NCBI GenBank assembly: GCA_964439395.1
Contig: CAYTNV010000001.1
Location: 62,001 to 126,000 of the forward strand
From: JAUUSJ01 sp964439395
GTDB lineage: Bacteria > Bacillota > Clostridia > Lachnospirales > Lachnospiraceae
Length of the DNA: 64,000 bases
Reading direction: 5' to 3'
Shown here: in pieces, positions 36,426-45,831 of the stretch
Numbering within the stretch: the first letter of the stretch is position 1
How the letters are laid out: every line of letters begins with the position of its first letter
Program-made: the position numbers and the translations under genes
The notes under the pieces: generated by a model
The model's database searches: none
What the model was told of the DNA's origin: nothing
The model's input: the letters and a program-made list of their open reading frames with translations, nothing else

Positions 36426-37202
36426 ATGCAACAAATATTTATAATAGGAATTCCGTTTCTAGGTACATCGCTGGGAGCGGCAATGGTATTTTTTATGAAG
36501 CAAAAAATCAGTATGCAGGTAGAAAAAGCACTTTTGGGTTTTGCATCGGGAGTGATGATTGCAGCTTCTGTATGGTCATTAATTATTCCATCCATAGATA
36601 TGGCGACGCAGCAGGGAGGAGTTTCTTGGATTCCAGCAGCTGTGGGATTTTTGGTGGGCATATTTTTTTTGCTTCTTCTGGATACGTTTATCCCACATCT
36701 GCATTTAGAGAGTGAAAAACCAGAGGGGATAAAAGCGAAACTATCAAAGACAACAATGCTGCTTTTAGCTGTCACGCTTCATAATATTCCAGAGGGAATG
36801 GCGGTTGGAGTGACATTGGCGGGAGCACAGATGCAAAATACGGGTATCACCATAGCAGGGGCAATGACACTCTCTCTTGGCATTGCGATTCAAAATTTCC
36901 CAGAGGGAGCAATTATCTCTATGCCATTAAAGGGAGAGGGAATGTCAAAAAAGAGGGCATTTGTCTGCGGTGTTTTATCTGGAATTGTGGAGCCAATCGG
37001 TGCGATTATTACTGTTATTTTGGCAAACCAGATTGTTATCATTCTTCCGTATCTTTTATCGTTTGCGGCGGGGGCAATGATTTATGTCGTAGTTGAAGAA
37101 TTAATTCCAGAGTCGCAGGCGGGAGAGCATAGCAATATTGGAACGATAGGGGTGGCAATGGGATTTGTTCTCATGATGATTTTGGATGTCGCTCTTGGGT
37201 GA
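36426..37202 (+). CDS. ZIP family divalent metal transporter
   Basis: 258 residues, eight membrane segments, with the paired metal-site motifs HNIPEGMAVG (TM4) and NFPEG (TM5) and a His loop HLHLE at about 97; closest to the GufA/ZupT-type branch. Moves Zn2+ and possibly Fe2+ or Mn2+ into the cytoplasm. The metal-box-like operator and promoter 270-315 bp upstream may control it through a long leader that contains a palindromic repeat. Confidence 0.92.
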   Translation: MQQIFIIGIPFLGTSLGAAMVFFMKQKISMQVEKALLGFASGVMIAASVWSLIIPSIDMATQQGGVSWIPAAVGFLVGIFFLLLLDTFIPHLHLESEKPEGIKAKLSKTTMLLLAVTLHNIPEGMAVGVTLAGAQMQNTGITIAGAMTLSLGIAIQNFPEGAIISMPLKGEGMSKKRAFVCGVLSGIVEPIGAIITVILANQIVIILPYLLSFAAGAMIYVVVEELIPESQAGEHSNIGTIGVAMGFVLMMILDVALG

Positions 37203-37228
37203 AGAAGGATTATTTTAAAGTTTACTAT

Positions 37229-38113
37229 TTATGAGAGCAGTTTATATTTCTTGGCAAAGAGAAGAAATTCTCGGGTAGCAGGGGATAGGGAATGTCCTTT
37301 TTTTACTGCAATTCCTACGGATAATGTGGGTGATGGTTTCACAGGAATAGACACAAGATCTTTGTGCTGGAAAATATGAAAACTGCATTCAGGAAGAAGA
37401 CTGATTCCTTCCCATAGGTTGACTGCACTGAGGAGAGATTCCATTCGTGCGGTGCGGATAATATTAGGAACAATTTGAGCTTCTCGAAAAAGCTTGATGC
37501 ATAATTGATAGATAGAGGTATGAGGTTTCATCAATAAAAATTTCTCATGGGCAAGGTCATTTAAAGAAACGGATTTTTTGCTGGCAAGAGGATGGGAGGC
37601 GGGAAGAATAGCCGATAAGGAATCCTCAGTTAATAAATGAAAGTCGTATTTTGTGGAATCTAGCATATGGCTTCGGACAATACCTAGATTAAAATAGTCT
37701 TCTGAGAGTTTTTCCATTAATTCCTGTTCCTCTACCTCCTCCATACAAATAGTAATTTGAGGATAATTTTGGGAGAAATCTTTTAATAATGAAGTAAAAT
37801 GGTATTGAGTCAGTATAGGGAGCGTGCCAAGACAGAGCTTGCTGTTATTAAGCTCCTTAAACTGTCTCATATGTAAAAGGGTTTGGTGATATTGTCTGGA
37901 AAGAATGAGAGTTTCCTCATAAAATACTTTGCCTGCTTCCGTCAGCGAGGCGGTTCTTTTGCTTCTATTAAAGAGCTGGATATCTAACTCTTTTTCTAAT
38001 TTCATAATCTGTTTAGAAAGAGCGGATTGGGAGATATGTAAGGTTTCCGCTGCATTAAAAAATGTGCCTGTTTTTATGATTGCGATAAAATAGTCGATTT
38101 GTTCAAAAGTCAT
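37229..38113 (-). CDS. LysR-family regulator next to tannase
   Basis: 294 residues: winged HTH (1-60; MTFEQIDYFIAIIKTGTFFN, LHISQSALSKQIMKLE) and a LysR substrate domain. Divergent from the tannase gene 350 bp away, an arrangement like the tannase regulator in Lactiplantibacillus. A symmetric T-N11-A box at 38226-38240 in the shared region is a candidate binding site. Effector may be a gallate ester or gallate (inference). Confidence 0.88.
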   Translation of the reverse strand: MTFEQIDYFIAIIKTGTFFNAAETLHISQSALSKQIMKLEKELDIQLFNRSKRTASLTEAGKVFYEETLILSRQYHQTLLHMRQFKELNNSKLCLGTLPILTQYHFTSLLKDFSQNYPQITICMEEVEEQELMEKLSEDYFNLGIVRSHMLDSTKYDFHLLTEDSLSAILPASHPLASKKSVSLNDLAHEKFLLMKPHTSIYQLCIKLFREAQIVPNIIRTARMESLLSAVNLWEGISLLPECSFHIFQHKDLVSIPVKPSPTLSVGIAVKKGHSLSPATREFLLFAKKYKLLS

Positions 38114-38225
38114 TATTTTCCTCCTTTACAATGGAGCCTATTTTTTGGACTCCTATTTTTATAAGTTGATTTACATTATTTAATGAATATGCTAATTTTT
38201 GTATAGTTTACTTAATGAGTGAATG

Positions 38226-38240
38226 ATTCCATTTTGGAAT
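38226..38240. promoter_or_regulatory. LysR-type box
   Basis: ATTCC-ATTTT-GGAAT, a perfect dyad containing T-N11-A, between the divergent LysR and tannase genes. The rest of 38114-38466 shows no gene. Confidence 0.55.
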
Positions 38241-38466
38241 TAATTATATCAGAACTTGAATTGATTCACCAGTGATTTATAAGTAAAATAGTAATATATT
38301 AAGAAATACGAAGCCGCTTTTCCGCCCATAAAATATAGAGTAGGAAAATAAATCTTTGAAGATTTTGAAATGTGTGAAAAATATATACGGCAAAGAAGTA
38401 GTATCTTTAATATATAAAAAATTGATTAGCATGGTATTAAAATGTTTTTAAAGAAAAGGAGAAAAA

Positions 38467-39867
38467 ATGAACTTTGATAAAGAAAATTATACGGTAGAAA
38501 CTTTAATATTAGAAAATCAAACGATAGAATTTCGTGCTTTTCGAAATCTTGTTTATGTAGATAAACCTGTAAATACAGAATTTCAAAAAATGCATATTTT
38601 TGCTCCAGAGGCTTATTATAGGGGGGAGAGCATAAATGGATATACATTAGAAACTGCTCCAGTATTTATGCCAAATTCTGTAGGAGGCTATATGCCGGGA
38701 AGAGTAGATGAGCCTGGATATAAAATGTTTAGTGAGAAAAAAGAACTTAACGCTATCTTTTTTGCTTTGCAGCACGGATATGTGGTAGCGGCACCAGCTA
38801 TCCGAGGGCGTGTACAGAAAAATGAAGCTGGCATTTATACGGGAAAAGCACCTGCCTGTGTGGTAGATTATAAAGCAGCTGTGCGATATCTTCATTTCTT
38901 TGCCAAAGAACTTCCAGGAGATGAGAGTAAAATTATAACAAACGGTACAAGTGCAGGAGGAGCGTTGTCTTCCCTAATGGGAGCGACGGGAAATCATCCA
39001 GATTATAATTCTTATCTTGAGGCCATTGGTGCAGCAGACGCAGGAGATGAGATTTTTGCGGCTTCTTGTTATTGTCCGATTACAAATTTAGATCACGCAG
39101 ATATGGCCTATGAGTGGGAATTTCTCGGAGAAAACAAGTACTGTCGAATGGATATGAAGATGGATGAGGGAGGACGTCCTACTTTTACGCCAGAAAATGG
39201 AATGATGTCAGAATTGCAAATTCAAGTTTCAAAAGAGGAGGCAAAGCTATTTCCCGAATATGTGAATCATTTGAATTTAAGAGATCAGGATGGAATCATC
39301 CTTACTTTAGATGAAAAAGGTAATGGAACATTTAAAGAATATATGAAAAAAGTAGTTTTGACTTCTGCACAGAGAGCGTTAGATAAAGGGATAGATGTAT
39401 CTGATAAAACATGGCTGAAGGTAGAAAATGGAAAAGCTACGAATATGGACTGGTCTGCCTATGTAAGAGATATTACGAGAATGAAGACAGCACCAGCTTT
39501 TGATAATTTAGCTATGGAAAGTCCAGAAAATGACCTTTTTGGAACAGAGACAGAAAATTGTTGTCACTTTACAAAATATAGTGCAGAGCATAGCTTAGTA
39601 AAAGGAACTTTAGCGCAAGAAAATATTATAAAAATGCTAAATCCTATGAATTATATTGAGGATAGAAAAGCACATACAGCTTCTCACTGGCGTATTCGTC
39701 ACGGTGAATGTGATAGGGATACTTCTCTTGCTATTTCGGCTATATTAACTTTGACACTTCAAAATGCAGGTTATGAGGTAGATTATCATTCTCCATGGGA
39801 TACTCCTCATGCGGGAGATTATGATATAGAAGAATTATTTGCCTGGATTGATAAAATATGTAAATAA
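38467..39867 (+). CDS. tanB: Subtype B tannase
   Basis: 466 residues, equal in length to the Lactiplantibacillus tannase. Matching landmarks: APVFMPNSVGGYMPGRVDEP, VVAAPAIRGRV, nucleophile Ser162 in NGTSAGG, CPITNLDHADMAYEWEF, RDTSLAISAILTL with the C-terminal His in HSPWDTPHAGDY. The enzyme cleaves galloyl esters of plant tannins to gallate. No signal peptide, so it acts on small, imported esters. AAAGGAGA ribosome site. LysR neighbour is the likely regulator. A gallate decarboxylase gene is not visible in the window. Confidence 0.9.
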   Translation: MNFDKENYTVETLILENQTIEFRAFRNLVYVDKPVNTEFQKMHIFAPEAYYRGESINGYTLETAPVFMPNSVGGYMPGRVDEPGYKMFSEKKELNAIFFALQHGYVVAAPAIRGRVQKNEAGIYTGKAPACVVDYKAAVRYLHFFAKELPGDESKIITNGTSAGGALSSLMGATGNHPDYNSYLEAIGAADAGDEIFAASCYCPITNLDHADMAYEWEFLGENKYCRMDMKMDEGGRPTFTPENGMMSELQIQVSKEEAKLFPEYVNHLNLRDQDGIILTLDEKGNGTFKEYMKKVVLTSAQRALDKGIDVSDKTWLKVENGKATNMDWSAYVRDITRMKTAPAFDNLAMESPENDLFGTETENCCHFTKYSAEHSLVKGTLAQENIIKMLNPMNYIEDRKAHTASHWRIRHGECDRDTSLAISAILTLTLQNAGYEVDYHSPWDTPHAGDYDIEELFAWIDKICK

Positions 39868-39919
39868 AAAAATGAAAATTAATAATGCAATATTTTTGTT
39901 TTATTAACTAATAGGTTTT

Positions 39920-40005
39920 ATAACCACGGAAATCAATTTTCCTGAACTTTCGTCTAAGTATTGGAGGAATAATCAAAAACTATAAAAATTGATTTCCGTG
40001 GTTAT
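39920..40005. repeat. Long inverted repeat, possible terminator/repeat relative
   Basis: ATAACCACGGAAATCAATTTT (39920-39940) and its exact complement (39985-40005) enclose 44 bp. It follows the tannase gene. Part of the arm resembles the ends near R1 (8131-8150) and R4 (50158-50180), so it may be a relative of the palindromic family rather than a simple terminator. Confidence 0.7.
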
Positions 40006-40285
40006 TATTGTATCTTTAGAAATTAGAATGCGCTTGCTAAAGTAATATGTCTATGCTAAAATAAATGCAAAAAGGGTGAAGTGAATATTTTTGTTGGAAT
40101 ATCAAGTTTTGCAGAGATAAGAAAAAAGGCAATTACTTTAGAAAAAATAATAATTTTAAGGTGCTCATGGATGCATTTGGTAGTGTATCGATGAGCAATT
40201 TTTTTAATTGGAAATTTAGTTGTCACTATGGAAGAAATGGAAAGTGTCAGGAAATAGAAAATATGATCTAAGAGGAGAGAGAAAA

Positions 40286-41743
40286 ATGTTAGGAATGGGA
40301 GTAGATATCGGAACAACGACAATCAGTGTGGTCATGATAGAGGGAAAAGAAAAAACGCTTATAGGAAGTGAGACAGTTTTACACTATGCTTTTTTGGATA
40401 GAGAGAAAGAATTCCATAAGATACAAGATGCAGAAAAATTATGGAGTATAACATTACAGGCTGTCTCTAGAATGATAAAAAAATATGGAAAGCCAGATAT
40501 CATCGGTATGACGGGTCAGATGCATGGGATTCTTTATGTAGATGAATATGGTCAGGCAGTAAGTCCTTTTTATACGTGGCAAGATGGCTGTGGGGATGAA
40601 ATTATGGAGTCTATAGTAAAAATAGAGCTGGAAAAGGAACAGACAGTTTATATCAGGCAAAAAAATGAAGCAGAAACCTACGCTCAATTTTTAAAAAGGA
40701 AAGTGGGAGCAGCGGCTGCAGGGTACGGATTGACGACGAATTTTTATTTACAACAAAGTAATCAAATACATAAAAATGCGAGAAAGATGGTTACAATTAG
40801 TGATTATATTGCGATGAGACTTTGTGGAAGAAGAGAGGCGTTTGTGGCGAAAGATATGGCGGCGAGTTGGGGCTGTTTTAATATAGTAGAAGGAGAGTTT
40901 GAAAGAGAAAAATTAGAAAGAGTGGGAATGGATATTAGTTTTATCCCAGAAGTTTTACAGTCTCACGAGGTAATTGGAATGACGAAGAGACATTTTGACT
41001 TTTCAAATGAAAATATAAAAATTGATATTCCGATGGGAATTCCAGTTGTAGCTTCTATGGGAGACAATCAGGCGAGTGTTTTAGGCGCTGTTCGGGATTT
41101 GGAAAATACAGTGCTTATTAATATTGGGACGGGAAGTCAGGTTTCTGTCGGAACTTCTTGCTATAGTCGAGAACAAGGAAAAAATCAGGGAGCGATTGAG
41201 GTAAGACCATGTTTAGATAAATATTTGATGGTAGGATCCAGTCTCTGCGGTGGCAGAGCTTATGCGATGCTTGAACAATTTTATCGGGAAGTTGTGGAAA
41301 TGTTTGGAGAAAAGAAGAGGAAAGAGAGCGATACTTTTTATGCTTTAATGGAACAGCAGGCGAGAGAGTTTTTAAGAAAGAACGAAAAAGCAGGTGCGTG
41401 GAAGATAAAAACGATATTTGCAGGTACAAGAAATAATCCGAATGAGCGAGGAAGCATAGCGCAAATTGGCATAGAAAATTTTCATCCAGGCGCTATGACA
41501 GTCGGGATGATTAGAGGGATTTTAGAGGAATTATATGAGATGTATCAAGAGATTTGCAGAGTGACAAAAAGAGAGGCAAAATATCTTGTGGGTTCTGGAA
41601 ATGGAATACGGAAAAATCTTTTAATGAGAGAGATGGCGGAAGAAATTTTTAAAATGCCAATGAGTGTTCAAGAATGCGAGGAAGAGGCCGCTTACGGAAG
41701 TGCGGTGCAGGCGATAGAGATGTTGAAGAATGACTGCAATTAA
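40286..41743 (+). CDS. FGGY-family carbohydrate kinase (sedoheptulokinase-like)
   Basis: ATG at 40286 after AGAGGAGAG; 485 residues. N-terminal GVDIGTTTISVVMIEG, GMTGQMHGILYVD with SPFYTWQDG, central catalytic MGDNQASVLG and NIGTGSQV, C-terminal VGSGNGIRKN. The G-Q-M-H-G motif with TWQDG resembles sedoheptulokinase-like members more than glycerol or xylulose kinases. Phosphorylates a sugar; a seven-carbon ketose would link to the transaldolase/transketolase operon at 59-62 kb, but that is inference. Confidence 0.85.
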   Translation: MLGMGVDIGTTTISVVMIEGKEKTLIGSETVLHYAFLDREKEFHKIQDAEKLWSITLQAVSRMIKKYGKPDIIGMTGQMHGILYVDEYGQAVSPFYTWQDGCGDEIMESIVKIELEKEQTVYIRQKNEAETYAQFLKRKVGAAAAGYGLTTNFYLQQSNQIHKNARKMVTISDYIAMRLCGRREAFVAKDMAASWGCFNIVEGEFEREKLERVGMDISFIPEVLQSHEVIGMTKRHFDFSNENIKIDIPMGIPVVASMGDNQASVLGAVRDLENTVLINIGTGSQVSVGTSCYSREQGKNQGAIEVRPCLDKYLMVGSSLCGGRAYAMLEQFYREVVEMFGEKKRKESDTFYALMEQQAREFLRKNEKAGAWKIKTIFAGTRNNPNERGSIAQIGIENFHPGAMTVGMIRGILEELYEMYQEICRVTKREAKYLVGSGNGIRKNLLMREMAEEIFKMPMSVQECEEEAAYGSAVQAIEMLKNDCN

Positions 41744-41964
41744 AAACAGAATATATAAAAAGGCTTTGATACGAGCCTAATGCTGTCGTTAATGGACATA
41801 AAGGTGTCTTTGATAGTGAAAGTCTTAGAAAAATATAGCAAAGAGATTTTGCTGATGGGAATTAATTATAATAAAGAAACATGAATGCGAAATAGAAAAA
41901 GTTGAGAGAAACAGAGGAAAATAAATATCTTGTAATTTTATAAAAACTGTGATAAAACAAGAAC

Positions 41965-42053
41965 ACAAGTAACTATATTCACAGAGGAATCGTATTATAT
42001 GCCTTGTGGGTGAAGAAACAACTTTGTTATTTCACAAAGGATACAATTAAAAT
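41965..42053. repeat. Small palindromic repeat, hairpin-only copy
   Basis: TATATTCACAGAGGAA, then ATGCCTTGTGGGTGAAGAAA...TTATTTCACAAAGGATAC. Same hairpin core as 36209-36292 and R1. The rest of 41744-42077 has a weak AGGCT/AGCCT hairpin near 41760 and nothing else. Confidence 0.7.
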
Positions 42054-42077
42054 GAAATTCAGAAAAGGAGAGATAAG

Positions 42078-42488
42078 ATGAGAAAAACAATGCGTACCTA
42101 CGATATCTATTTAGCGGGTTCAAAGAGTCTTTCTACAAGTGAGATGGCGCAGCTTCATAAGGAGATGATATTAGAAATCGAGGAGGATGAGGCAGCGCAA
42201 GACCTATACGACGAGATTATTAAGACAGCGATTGATTATGTAGGAATCCGTGCCAGCTGGGCTATTATGACAAAGGAAGAAAAGAATGAGAGAAATCCAA
42301 AGAGAACAGAATGTCACAATATGCTTATCACAAAGTTTGATGCATTAGCTGATTATTTGAGAGAGCATGATAAGGCAGCGGCGTGGAGAGAAATTCTTGG
42401 ATATGAGGAGGAGAATAAATACTGTCGCAAGAGAATCGGAGATTTTGCCTGTTATTTAGCTTTTATTAATGGATTAAATACTAGATAA
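42078..42488 (+). CDS. DUF3232 family protein
   Basis: 136 residues after AAAGGAGAG. The pattern DYVGIRASWAIMTKEEKNER, TECHNMLITKFDALADYL, WREILG and RIGDFACYLAFINGLNTR at the C-terminus is that of the small DUF3232 proteins of Clostridia. Helical, cytoplasmic, function unknown. Confidence 0.7.
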   Translation: MRKTMRTYDIYLAGSKSLSTSEMAQLHKEMILEIEEDEAAQDLYDEIIKTAIDYVGIRASWAIMTKEEKNERNPKRTECHNMLITKFDALADYLREHDKAAAWREILGYEEENKYCRKRIGDFACYLAFINGLNTR

Positions 42489-42598
42489 TTGATGTAAAAA
42501 ATCAAAGATTATAGTTTAAACTATTTTTTTGGGGGAGTAGTGATTTCAAATCATAGTTTTAGTGGGAAATATTTATTATTATTGAAAGAGGTAAAAAG

Positions 42599-45500
42599 AT
42601 GAAAAAGAATTTAAAGTGCATAATGACATTGATTATGTCGATGTTACTGCTGTTTTCTGTCAGTATAGATGGATTAGCTGCCAGTTCAATGGAAGATTCA
42701 TTTATAAAAAAGGAAGAAAATAATAAATTAAAAACATTGAAAGAAACAGATGATATAATGCAAGCTGGGCAGAAAAGCTTCGAAGAAGAGGAGAATGAAT
42801 TAGATGCGTCGAAAAAAACGCAAGAAGATAGTGATTCCATTCAATCAGATTTGGAAAACTCCGAGGAAGAGAATAATGAGTTAAGTACATTGGAAGAAAT
42901 GCAGAACAATGATTTGATTCAATCAGAGACAGAAAGTACACAAAAGCTAGAGGAGACAGTAGAATCAGATATAATCAGCAGTGTATCCGATGAAGCAAAA
43001 AACATTCAGATAATTACAAAATTTAAACAGCTGCAAGATTCTTGCCTAAATTATGAAGAGAAACCTGATTTATCAGATGTGATCACCGATATGCCTAAAA
43101 CGATAGAGGTGTATTTAGATAATCAGGACACGACTACATCAATTCCAGTCACTTGGGAGACGGAGCAAGAGTACAATACAACACAGGAGAGCTACTATTT
43201 ATTTTGGGCAAAATGGGATGAAAATTGTTATGTATTAGATGAAAATTATAATTTACAAGATTATTTACCGTTTATTGAGGTTGTTATTGAAATGGAAAAT
43301 AAAGATACAATTGCAGCTTCAGGAATAGACAATATTATCTCTCGTGCCTACCATCAGGTTAATATTACTTGGACTCCTAAAAAACTGGTAGATGGTTTTC
43401 GAGATAGCGAGGGTATATTAACTGGAACTTATTTCCCTGGAAGAATATATGTCGGTTTGCCTTATGGACAGCTAGTAAATAGTGGAAAATATGTTCCTCA
43501 TAGCGTATCGTTTGATACTTTTCTTGAGGCTGTCGCTGATTCCAATAGTTTATTTTATATGAGTAGAGGAAGTTATGGTGCTTTAGAGTCTACTTATTAC
43601 GGCAATGATTGTAGTGCTTTTGTTGCTTATGCGTATGGACTTCCCAGAATGACAACAACAACAATCGGTATATCCAGTCAATTTTCCAAGGTGGATGGAA
43701 ATAGTATTTATAATGCGCAAGTTGGTGATTGCTTTAATAAATCTGGAAGTCATGTGGAGCTTATTACAGGAATGGAATATGATCAAAATGGTGAGCTAGT
43801 TTCTGTGGAAGTTTCAGAACAGACGCCTCCTAAAGCTCGAACAGTTGTATACACACCAGCGGAAGTTCAAGAAATCATCAATGGTGGATATGTATTGCTC
43901 AGATACAAACAAAGAGAGTATGTAAAAGAGCCAGATCATTATAATGGATGTATGGATATAAATTCATTTTTTGATACTGAAGTGAATATGGGAACAGATT
44001 TTTATGCCTATATTATCAACACCGCAGGGTGGATTCATGTAACGAATGATAATGGAGATGTCAGAGCATATTCGGAGACAGGCGAAGCTAACCAAATTTG
44101 GTATTTTGAACATCAAACTGATGGCAGCTATAAGATTACTTCCTGTGAAGATGGCAAATGTATGGAAGCTTGTAGTGCTGACTCAGGCGATAGCGTGAAT
44201 GTAGCAGTGAATGACTGGAATGGAAGCTCATCCCAAAGATGGTTCCTATATGGAATCGAGGGAAAATATAAGCTTAGAGCTGCCAGTGGAAATAAAGTTC
44301 TCGACTTATATGGTGAAAGTCAAGCGGACGGTACAAATCTGGATATGTGGGAATATAAAGGAGCAAATGCTCAGCTATTTCAAATTTCTAAAGTAAATAA
44401 GCTTGGAAATATTAGAGATGCAGATATTAGCTTAGCAAGGACGGAGTATGTTTATAGTCAAGTTGCCAAAAGACCGGCTGTGACGGTGAAATATGGATCT
44501 AAAACTTTAAAATTAAATACAGATTATAATCTTTATTATAGGAATAATATAAATGCAGGAATGGCGACTGTTACGATTAAAGGCAGAAGAAATTATACAG
44601 GCACATTAATAAAAACGTTTACAATTAATAAGGCAACTCCAAAATTGGATATATCCATTGCAAGTACGAATATTGCATTGGGAAAGACAATGGATATTGG
44701 TGCAAGTGCAAGAACACCGATTTGTTATCAGTCTGATAATACAGAAGTAGTTCAAGTGGATGGCAATGGAGTTATTACTGGAATAGGACTTGGAAAAGCA
44801 AGTATTACTGTTGAGGTAAATGAGACAGAGAACTATAAAGGTGACAAAAAGGTTATAGATATCAATGTAGTAGAAGAATGTTCCGCCGATGGGCATAATT
44901 ATAATAGTAAGGTTATAAAGAAAGAAAACTGTACAGAGGAAGGTCTTTATAGCTATATATGTTCTCTTTGCGGGAATTTTTATACGGAAACAATTGAGGC
45001 AACAGGACATAAAGAGGTTATCGATGCGGCAGTAGAGCCAACCTGTACAGAGGAGGGAAAGACAGAGGGAAGTCATTGCTCTGTATGTAATTTGATTTTC
45101 AAAGAGCCGAAAAGTATTCCAAAAACGAATCATACATATAAAGATGCTATTAAAAAAGCAACGTTGACCGCAAGTGGAAAGATGGAGAGTAAATGCTTGA
45201 CATGCGGTAAGGTTCAAAAAACAAGTACGATTTATTATCCAAAGACGATTACTCTCTCTACAACATCTTATGTCTACACTGGGAAAGCGAAAAAACCTTC
45301 TGTGACGATAAAAGATTCGAAAGGACAAGTTATAAGTTCATCTAATTATCAGGTGATTTATCCAGCAGGACGAACGAATGTGGGAACTTATAATTTAACA
45401 ATTAAGTTTAAGGGAGATAAGTATACTGGAACGACGAAAAAAACATTTAAGATAAGTCCTAAGAGTATGAATTTAAGCTCTGTAAAGAGTAATGCGAGAG

Positions 45501-45748
45501 GAAAACTTACGGCTTCTTGGAGTAAAAATACAATAGTAACTGGATATGAAATTAAGTATGGCGTAAAATCAAGCTTCTCCGGTGCGAAGACAATGACTGT
45601 AAGCAGCTATAAAACAACAAGTAAGACAATTTCTAGTCTCACAGCGGGAAAGAAATATTATGTGAAAATGCGTTGTTATAAGACTGTAAATGGTGTGAAG
45701 TATTATTCAAAATGGGGTAGTACCAAAACAGTGACGATTAAAAGATAA
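42599..45748 (+). CDS. Modular secreted protein: NlpC/P60-like peptidase, ricin-type lectin, Ig-like and FN3 modules
   Basis: 1049 residues. Signal peptide 1-28; an acidic low-complexity stretch (30-130); a Cys-His peptidase-like region with Cys338 (NDCSAFVAYAYG) and His385 (GSHVELITG), the NlpC/P60-CHAP arrangement; a beta-trefoil lectin (about 450-600) with QIW, QRW and QLF repeats; a first MBG-like module (610-680); a Big_2-like domain (683-755); two GH..C..C Cys-pair modules (765-870); a second MBG-like module (882-955); and a C-terminal FN3 (960-1049). No LPXTG sorting motif. Probably a cell-wall or glycan-acting secreted hydrolase. Confidence 0.85.
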   Translation: MKKNLKCIMTLIMSMLLLFSVSIDGLAASSMEDSFIKKEENNKLKTLKETDDIMQAGQKSFEEEENELDASKKTQEDSDSIQSDLENSEEENNELSTLEEMQNNDLIQSETESTQKLEETVESDIISSVSDEAKNIQIITKFKQLQDSCLNYEEKPDLSDVITDMPKTIEVYLDNQDTTTSIPVTWETEQEYNTTQESYYLFWAKWDENCYVLDENYNLQDYLPFIEVVIEMENKDTIAASGIDNIISRAYHQVNITWTPKKLVDGFRDSEGILTGTYFPGRIYVGLPYGQLVNSGKYVPHSVSFDTFLEAVADSNSLFYMSRGSYGALESTYYGNDCSAFVAYAYGLPRMTTTTIGISSQFSKVDGNSIYNAQVGDCFNKSGSHVELITGMEYDQNGELVSVEVSEQTPPKARTVVYTPAEVQEIINGGYVLLRYKQREYVKEPDHYNGCMDINSFFDTEVNMGTDFYAYIINTAGWIHVTNDNGDVRAYSETGEANQIWYFEHQTDGSYKITSCEDGKCMEACSADSGDSVNVAVNDWNGSSSQRWFLYGIEGKYKLRAASGNKVLDLYGESQADGTNLDMWEYKGANAQLFQISKVNKLGNIRDADISLARTEYVYSQVAKRPAVTVKYGSKTLKLNTDYNLYYRNNINAGMATVTIKGRRNYTGTLIKTFTINKATPKLDISIASTNIALGKTMDIGASARTPICYQSDNTEVVQVDGNGVITGIGLGKASITVEVNETENYKGDKKVIDINVVEECSADGHNYNSKVIKKENCTEEGLYSYICSLCGNFYTETIEATGHKEVIDAAVEPTCTEEGKTEGSHCSVCNLIFKEPKSIPKTNHTYKDAIKKATLTASGKMESKCLTCGKVQKTSTIYYPKTITLSTTSYVYTGKAKKPSVTIKDSKGQVISSSNYQVIYPAGRTNVGTYNLTIKFKGDKYTGTTKKTFKISPKSMNLSSVKSNARGKLTASWSKNTIVTGYEIKYGVKSSFSGAKTMTVSSYKTTSKTISSLTAGKKYYVKMRCYKTVNGVKYYSKWGSTKTVTIKR

Positions 45749-45831
45749 AAGAGGACTTTGAGAGAGAAGACAATAAAAAGGTATTTAATATTCAAAGCTT
45801 TAGGAAGAACCATAAAAAATAGAAGACACTT

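Noticed and set aside
43583..45328. Long minus-strand frames opposite the modular secreted protein
   Set aside because: Low-complexity, Cys/Phe-rich shadow translations without ribosome sites, fully within a well supported gene.
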